Below, piece by piece: positions 59,125 through 64,000 of a stretch of DNA of 64,000 bases. Numbering within the stretch: position 1 is the stretch's first letter; every line of letters starts with the position of its first letter. Both the position numbers and the translations under genes were made by a program. Origin of the DNA: DTU064 sp045588245 (lineage in GTDB: Bacteria; Bacillota; Clostridia; Oscillospirales; CAG-272); contig JAZNDW010000043.1 of assembly GCA_045588245.1 (NCBI GenBank), forward strand, positions 34,251-98,250, read 5' to 3'. Under the pieces are notes generated by a model. It saw only the letters and a program-made list of their open reading frames with translations. It had not been told where the DNA came from and did not search any database.

Positions 59125-60035
59125 TGGCAGATATGGCAGCATCCGTTCTGGCAAAACTGAAAAACAAAGCAAAATCATCCGGCGTAAGCTACCAGCAGTG
59201 CCTGCAGCTATTTTTCCAGGAGGAATTTCTGCGCCGGTTGGCAGGATCAAAGTACGCAGAGAATTTCGTGCTCAAGGGCGGCCTGTTCATTTACACGCTG
59301 ACAAACTTTGAGAGCAGAGCAACGGTGGACGTGGATTTTCTGATGCGCGGTCTTAACAACGATCTCGCCCGCATGGATGAAATCATAGATGAAATCCTGG
59401 CAGTAGATACCGGCAATGACTTTGTGACATTCAAGGCCGGCAAAACCGAACCGATTGCAGTGCAGCGTAAATACCATGGTGTCAGCACGCAGATCACCGG
59501 ATACATAAAGAATGTTCGCGTGCCCTTTAATGTTGATATTGGCGTTGGCGACGTGATCGTACCGAGCGCTGAGCGTCGAAATATTCAGACGCAGCTTGAG
59601 GGTTACGATAAGCCTGAAATCTTGACCTATTCCCTGGAGAGTACCATTGCCGAAAAGTTCGATGCTATCCTGCAGCGCTTTGAGCTCACCGGTCGCATGA
59701 AGGACTTTTACGACATTTATTATCTATCCCGATCCTTTGACTTCGAAGGCCTGAAGCTGCAGACCGCAATCCAGGAGACCCTGCAAAATCGCGGCACAGC
59801 ATATGAAAAAGATAGCTTCGACCGCGTCCTCGCTCTTGCAGAGGATGAGGATATGCAGGTAAAGTGGCGCTACTTCCTCAAAACGCTTGGAAATCCCGAC
59901 ATGGCCTTTGCAGACGTAATGGAAGGCATCAAAACCTTCCTGCTTCCGGTATGGGAAGCAATTGTAACGGAAAATGAGCACTTGAATAGCTGGAAACCAA
60001 TCACCTTAACTTGGGAGAAAGGAGGACAAGCATGA
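59124..60035 (+). CDS. AbiEii-family nucleotidyltransferase toxin
   Basis: 303 residues. The AbiEii core is visible: NFVLKGGLFIYTLT, then RATVDVDFLMRG with the metal aspartates, and YSLESTIAEKFDAILQR with RMKDFYDIYYL. These nucleotidyltransferases modify tRNA or other RNA and cause growth arrest or phage abortive infection. I start at the ATG at 59124, with AGGAG 11 bases upstream. Its stop overlaps the hsdR start by four bases (ATGA), which ties the toxin to the restriction genes. Confidence 0.9.
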   Translation: MADMAASVLAKLKNKAKSSGVSYQQCLQLFFQEEFLRRLAGSKYAENFVLKGGLFIYTLTNFESRATVDVDFLMRGLNNDLARMDEIIDEILAVDTGNDFVTFKAGKTEPIAVQRKYHGVSTQITGYIKNVRVPFNVDIGVGDVIVPSAERRNIQTQLEGYDKPEILTYSLESTIAEKFDAILQRFELTGRMKDFYDIYYLSRSFDFEGLKLQTAIQETLQNRGTAYEKDSFDRVLALAEDEDMQVKWRYFLKTLGNPDMAFADVMEGIKTFLLPVWEAIVTENEHLNSWKPITLTWEKGGQA

Positions 60036-62359
60036 GTATGATTCCGAAACACTTGATGTCAGAAGAAGATATCAAGTTGCAATTCATCACCCCGGCCGTG
60101 ACGGCAAAATGGGATATCAGCAAAATTACAATGGAAACAAAGCTCACAGATGGCAAGATCAATCTGAAGGGTAATTTTGTCGTGCGCGAAAAACCGAAGC
60201 GCGCAGACTATGTGCTGTACTTCGCACCCAATCATCCTATTGCCATTATCGAAGCCAAGGACAATAACCACAGCGTTTCACATGGCCTACAGCAGGCAAT
60301 GGCCTATGCACAGATGCTTGACCTTCCTTTTGCGTTCAGCTCCAATGGAGATGGTTTTGCCGAGCACGACTTTTTAACCGGCATGGAGCGTCAGTTCGGC
60401 CTGGATGAATTCCCTACCGAAGAAGAACTGATTGCCCGTTACAAGCTGGAATCCGGTCTGACACCGCAGCAGGAAGCAGCGCAGATACAGCCTTATTATT
60501 CCAGCCAGAACACCTATCCTCCCCGTTACTATCAGCGCATTGCGATCAACAGAACTGTTGACGCCATCGCACGCGGTCAGGATCGTTTGTTGCTGGTTAT
60601 GGCTACCGGTACTGGCAAAACCTATACCGCTTTCCAGATTGTTTATCGTTTACTGCAGAGCGGTATGAGACGTAAGATATTGTACCTTGCTGACCGCAAT
60701 ATTCTTGTGGATCAGTCTATCCAGCAGGACTTCGCTCCGCTGGAGAAAGTTACACACAAAATTAATGTTAGTAAAGATGATCCCAGTACCATCACTTCTC
60801 ATCAGGTTTATTTCTCGTTGTACCAGCAGCTTGTTGGTGACGAAGGTGAAGAACATTTCCGCAAGCTGTTCCAGCCGGACTTTTTTGACCTGATTATCGT
60901 CGATGAGTGTCACAGAGGATCCGCCAAAGAGGAAAGCCGCTGGCGCCTGATTCTGGAATACTTCAAATCCGCAACCCAGATTGGCATGACTGCTACACCG
61001 AAGGAAACCAAGTACATCTCCAATATCAATTACTTTGGAGATCCCGTCTATACCTACAGCTTGAAGGAAGGCGTGGAGGACGGTTTCCTTGCACCCTTCA
61101 AGGTTATCAACATTACTACCGATATTGGTGACGGCTGGCGTCCGCAGCGTGGTCAGTTGGATGTAAATGGCGTTGAGATTCCCGACAGAATCTACACCAA
61201 TAGTGATTACGATTACAATATCGTTATCGAAGACCGCATCCAGCAGGTAGCGGCAGAAATCACCCGTTACTTAAAGAGCACCGACCGCATGGCAAAGACC
61301 ATTGTCTTCTGTGCCAATGAGGACGCAGCCGAGCGGATGCGTCAGGCGCTTGTGAATCTGAATGCAGACATGGTCAAACAGAATCCCGACTACGTTGTCC
61401 GTATCACCGGCAGCGATATGTACGGCAAGAGCAAGCTGGACTATTTCATTTCTGTTTCCGCGCCATACCCCGTTATCGCAACGACTTCCAAGCTGTTGTC
61501 CACCGGCGCGGACTGCAAGATGACCAAGCTGATCGTGTTGGACGAAATGATCGGCTCTATGACCGAGTTTAAGCAGATCATCGGCCGCGGTACCCGTTTG
61601 CGCGAAAAGGAAGGAAAAACTCATTTTGTGGTTATGGACTTCCGTAATGTCAGCAGATTGTTTGCGGATCCCGATTGGGACGGCCCCATCGAAATGGATG
61701 ATAACTTTGATCCCAATAGAGAAACGCCTCCCACACCTCCTCCGGGACCCGGTCCAGACGTTCCTCCCGGCCCGCCGAAGGTAAAACCGATCGTAGCCAA
61801 AGACGGATGCAAGGTGGAGATCATCCACAAGACCGTGTCCATCTATGATGCCAACGGCAAACTGCTGCGGCAGGAGAGCATCGTGGACTACACCAAGGAA
61901 AACGTCCGTGGCGAATATGCATCTTTGGACGCTTTCATCCGCGAGTGGCGGATGAACCCCAATAAGTGGGAGATTCGGGACATGCTGCTGGAGCGCGGCA
62001 TCGACCTTGCGTCTATGAAGGCCGATCAAGGCATGGCGGATGTTGACGACTTCGATTTCATTTGCCACGTTGCCTATGACAAGAAGCCCCTGACCCGCAG
62101 AGAACGCGCCAACAATGTAAAGAAGCGCGATTTCCTCAGCAAATACAGCGGTGTCGCTCGTGAAGTGCTGGAGGCGCTGCTGGATAAGTATATGAACTCC
62201 GGCATTTACGAAATTGAAAAAACAGAGATTTTGCGTCTGGATCCTTTTATGCGCATGGGTAAACCTGCGAAGATCGCCAGCTACTTTGGCGGCAAGGCAG
62301 GTTACCTGAAAGCCATTCAGGAGCTGGAAGACGCAATCTACATGGATGAGGCGGTATAA
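60032..62359 (+). CDS. hsdR: Type I restriction endonuclease, R subunit
   Basis: 775 residues of the EcoEI-like branch. The N-terminal nuclease domain has DYVLYFAPNHPIAIIEAK (D, E-x-K). Translocase motifs follow: Walker A MATGTGKTYTAF, LYLADRNILVDQ, DECH box IIVDECHRGS, GMTATP, then STGADCKMTKLIVLDEMI and IIGRGTRLREKEG. A Pro/Gly-rich linker (about residues 565-585) leads to the C-terminal HsdM-binding domain. GGAGG lies 7 bases before the ATG at 60032. Confidence 0.95.
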   Translation: MSMIPKHLMSEEDIKLQFITPAVTAKWDISKITMETKLTDGKINLKGNFVVREKPKRADYVLYFAPNHPIAIIEAKDNNHSVSHGLQQAMAYAQMLDLPFAFSSNGDGFAEHDFLTGMERQFGLDEFPTEEELIARYKLESGLTPQQEAAQIQPYYSSQNTYPPRYYQRIAINRTVDAIARGQDRLLLVMATGTGKTYTAFQIVYRLLQSGMRRKILYLADRNILVDQSIQQDFAPLEKVTHKINVSKDDPSTITSHQVYFSLYQQLVGDEGEEHFRKLFQPDFFDLIIVDECHRGSAKEESRWRLILEYFKSATQIGMTATPKETKYISNINYFGDPVYTYSLKEGVEDGFLAPFKVINITTDIGDGWRPQRGQLDVNGVEIPDRIYTNSDYDYNIVIEDRIQQVAAEITRYLKSTDRMAKTIVFCANEDAAERMRQALVNLNADMVKQNPDYVVRITGSDMYGKSKLDYFISVSAPYPVIATTSKLLSTGADCKMTKLIVLDEMIGSMTEFKQIIGRGTRLREKEGKTHFVVMDFRNVSRLFADPDWDGPIEMDDNFDPNRETPPTPPPGPGPDVPPGPPKVKPIVAKDGCKVEIIHKTVSIYDANGKLLRQESIVDYTKENVRGEYASLDAFIREWRMNPNKWEIRDMLLERGIDLASMKADQGMADVDDFDFICHVAYDKKPLTRRERANNVKKRDFLSKYSGVAREVLEALLDKYMNSGIYEIEKTEILRLDPFMRMGKPAKIASYFGGKAGYLKAIQELEDAIYMDEAV

Positions 62360-62361
62360 CC

Positions 62362-63840
62362 ATGAGTAATTTATCAGGATTTGTGAAAAGACTCCGCGAC
62401 ATCATGCGCAATGATGCCGGTATCAATGGCGACGCACAGCGTATTGAACAGATCGCGTGGATGCTTTTCTTAAAAGTATATGATGCCAAGGAGCAGGACT
62501 GGGAGTGGGATGATGACAACTATCAGTCTATTATCCCGGAAGCCTGCCGTTGGCAAAATTGGGCGGTGGATGATAAATCCGGCACAGCCTTGACCGGTGA
62601 TCAACTTCTCGATTTTGTGAACAACACCCTGTTCCCGACTTTGAAGAAGCTTCCAGTAGATGCATCTACGCCTATCAAAAAGGCCATCGTGCAGACAACC
62701 TTTGCCGATGCCAATAACTATATGAAGGACGGTGTTTTGCTCCGTCAGGTCATCAATGTCATTGACGAACTGGACCTTTCCGACTATGAGGAAAGCCACG
62801 CTTTCGGTGACATCTATGAATCTATCTTGAAGGAGCTCCAGAGTGCAGGCAGTGCCGGTGAGTTCTATACCCCTCGTGCTGTCACAGACTTTATGGCGCA
62901 GATGATTCAGCCGAAGATCGGTGAGACAATGGCGGACTTTGCCTGCGGTACCGGTGGCTTTATCGTCAGCTGGTTGAAAGAGCTGCAGAAGCAGGTACAG
63001 AGCACAGCCGATGCCAAGAAGTACGGCGACTCCATCTACGGTATCGAGAAAAAGCAGTTTCCGTACATGCTTTGCATCACCAACCTTTTGCTGCATGGGC
63101 TGGATATCCCCCGCGTATTCCACGATAACACCCTACTCAAGGATGTCCTGGACTACACCGTGGACGATCAGTTCGACGTTATCCTAATGAACCCTCCCTA
63201 CGGCGGCAGCGAAAAAGCGGATGTGAAGAATCATTTCCCTGCAGACCTCGCAAGCTCCGAGACAGCAGACCTGTTCATGTCGGTCATCATGTACCGCCTG
63301 AAGCAGAACGACCGTGTGGCAGTCATTTTGCCCGACGGTTTCCTGTTCGGCACTGACAACGCCAAGGTTAACATCAAAAAGAAACTGTTATCCGAATTCA
63401 ACCTGCATACCATCATTCGTATGCCGGCAAGTGTTTTTGCACCCTATACCTCCATCACCACCAATATTCTGTTCTTCGACCGCACAGGCGCAACAGAGGA
63501 AACATGGTTCTACCGTCTGGATATGCCGGAGGGATATAAGCACTTCTCCAAAACCAAGCCTATGAAGCTGGAGCATTTCGCGCCGGTATTGGAATGGTGG
63601 AACAACCGTCAGGAGATCAGCGTGGACGGTTTTGATAAAGCAAGGCGTTTCACCGTGCAGCAGCTTACCGAAGAACTGGGTTACAACCTCGACCAGTGCG
63701 GCTATCCCCACATTGAGGAGGAGATCCTCGATCCCATGGATCTGATCCAGCGATACCAGGAGGAACGGGCATCGCTGAACGCAGAGATCGACCGTGTGCT
63801 GGCTGAGATCACCGCCATCCTTGGAGGTGGTCGGGAATGA
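62362..63840 (+). CDS. hsdM: Type I DNA methyltransferase, M subunit
   Basis: 492 residues, normal length. N6-adenine methyltransferase. The N-terminal helical HsdM domain starts SNLSGFVKRLRDIMRND. SAM motif I is ADFACGTGGF after FYTPRAVTDFM, and the catalytic motif IV is LMNPPYGG. The C-terminal part is helical. Two bases separate it from hsdR, and its stop overlaps the hsdS start by four bases. Confidence 0.97.
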   Translation: MSNLSGFVKRLRDIMRNDAGINGDAQRIEQIAWMLFLKVYDAKEQDWEWDDDNYQSIIPEACRWQNWAVDDKSGTALTGDQLLDFVNNTLFPTLKKLPVDASTPIKKAIVQTTFADANNYMKDGVLLRQVINVIDELDLSDYEESHAFGDIYESILKELQSAGSAGEFYTPRAVTDFMAQMIQPKIGETMADFACGTGGFIVSWLKELQKQVQSTADAKKYGDSIYGIEKKQFPYMLCITNLLLHGLDIPRVFHDNTLLKDVLDYTVDDQFDVILMNPPYGGSEKADVKNHFPADLASSETADLFMSVIMYRLKQNDRVAVILPDGFLFGTDNAKVNIKKKLLSEFNLHTIIRMPASVFAPYTSITTNILFFDRTGATEETWFYRLDMPEGYKHFSKTKPMKLEHFAPVLEWWNNRQEISVDGFDKARRFTVQQLTEELGYNLDQCGYPHIEEEILDPMDLIQRYQEERASLNAEIDRVLAEITAILGGGRE

Positions 63841-64000
63841 CACCGCAGGAACTGAAGCATAGCATTATTTACACAGCACTCCAAGGTAGACTTGTACAAC
63901 AAGACGGAACGGACGCTCCAGTTGATTTACGTAGCATTAAGCAAAAGAAAACTGAGGAACTGGAATTTGATATTCCTGAAAGTTGGAGTATAGCGCATCT
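63837..64000 (+). CDS. hsdS: Type I specificity subunit, 3' part beyond the window
   Basis: Only 54 residues are visible: MTPQELKHSIIYTALQGRLV, then a typical LEFDIPESW entry into the first target-recognition domain. These are standard HsdS N-terminal features. The recognition sequence cannot be inferred. ATGA overlap with hsdM. Confidence 0.85.
   Translation, partial: MTPQELKHSIIYTALQGRLVQQDGTDAPVDLRSIKQKKTEELEFDIPESWSIAH

Noticed and set aside
61271..62068. Antisense frame of 265 codons inside hsdR
   Set aside because: Shadow frame; the plus-strand hsdR motifs continue through it.
1..64000. CRISPR arrays, insertion sequences, rRNA genes
   Set aside because: I saw no spaced direct-repeat array, no transposase-like protein and no rRNA sequence in the window.

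Overview
The window looks like chromosome from an anaerobic, spore-forming member of the Clostridia, probably an uncultured gut lineage. The evidence is a SpoVAC-like sporulation protein behind a sigma-G-like promoter, a lysine riboswitch over a dehydrogenase-type lysine operon, many near-consensus TTGACA-N17-TATAAT promoters, TagD/TagF-type wall polymer genes, and a set of plant or mucin glycan hydrolases. The taxonomy is inferred from gene content only. The host part is GC-balanced. The last 8 kb has a different base composition and looks like an acquired island.

Layout. 0-7 kb: the 3' part of a GH95 alpha-L-fucosidase, then a SanA/YdcF-like protein, an O-antigen-ligase-like membrane protein, a VanW protein and an esterase. 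7-11.4 kb, minus strand: dapA-dapB-ddh-lysA behind a lysine riboswitch with its attenuator. 11.5-13.4 kb: a small membrane protein, tRNA-Arg(ACG), and a gene-poor AT-rich stretch with two divergent promoter-terminator units that may be small RNAs. 13.4-18.4 kb: rarA, two small membrane proteins (DUF2752 and DUF4234 types), then dxs with a coupled small gene on the minus strand, and divergent ruvC. 18.4-24.7 kb: GH2 beta-galactosidase, GH43 exo-galactanase-like enzyme and a secreted HExxH protein. 24.8-31.6 kb: a surface-polymer operon (two paralogous polymerase/ligase-like membrane proteins, GT2, flippase, TagF-like transferase, TagD). 31.7-43 kb: PHP phosphoesterase, a 990-residue secreted protein, a CNNM/CorC-type protein, a zinc-ribbon protein, spoVAC, a TIR-domain membrane protein, a lipoprotein and a GH35 beta-galactosidase. 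43-54 kb: L-serine ammonia-lyase, CE4 deacetylase, recG, a Nudix-Nudix-nitrilase fusion, nucleotidyltransferase, GNAT, Cu-Zn SOD, APH kinase and a GH51 arabinofuranosidase. 54-55.7 kb: a lipoprotein metallopeptidase.

55.9 kb to the window end: a mobile region. It is marked by two displaced 3' halves of tRNA-Arg(CCU), each followed by its own terminator. Between them sits one gene, a sigma-70-like protein with a long C-terminal extension, flanked by TTAGCA repeats. After the second tRNA fragment comes an AbiEi/AbiEii toxin-antitoxin pair overlapping a type I restriction-modification operon (hsdR-hsdM-hsdS). The operon runs off the window, so the intact tRNA is expected beyond 64 kb.

The most interesting unexplained signal is a structured element of about 140 nt found twice, 37 kb apart and on opposite strands. 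Both times it lies directly in front of a gene (GH2 at 18546, metallopeptidase at 55558), in the same orientation relative to that gene, ending with identical spacing to the ribosome binding site. It also carries its own ribosome binding site and a 50-codon open leader frame. It could be a new cis-regulatory RNA or leader peptide, or a repeat family that settles in leaders.
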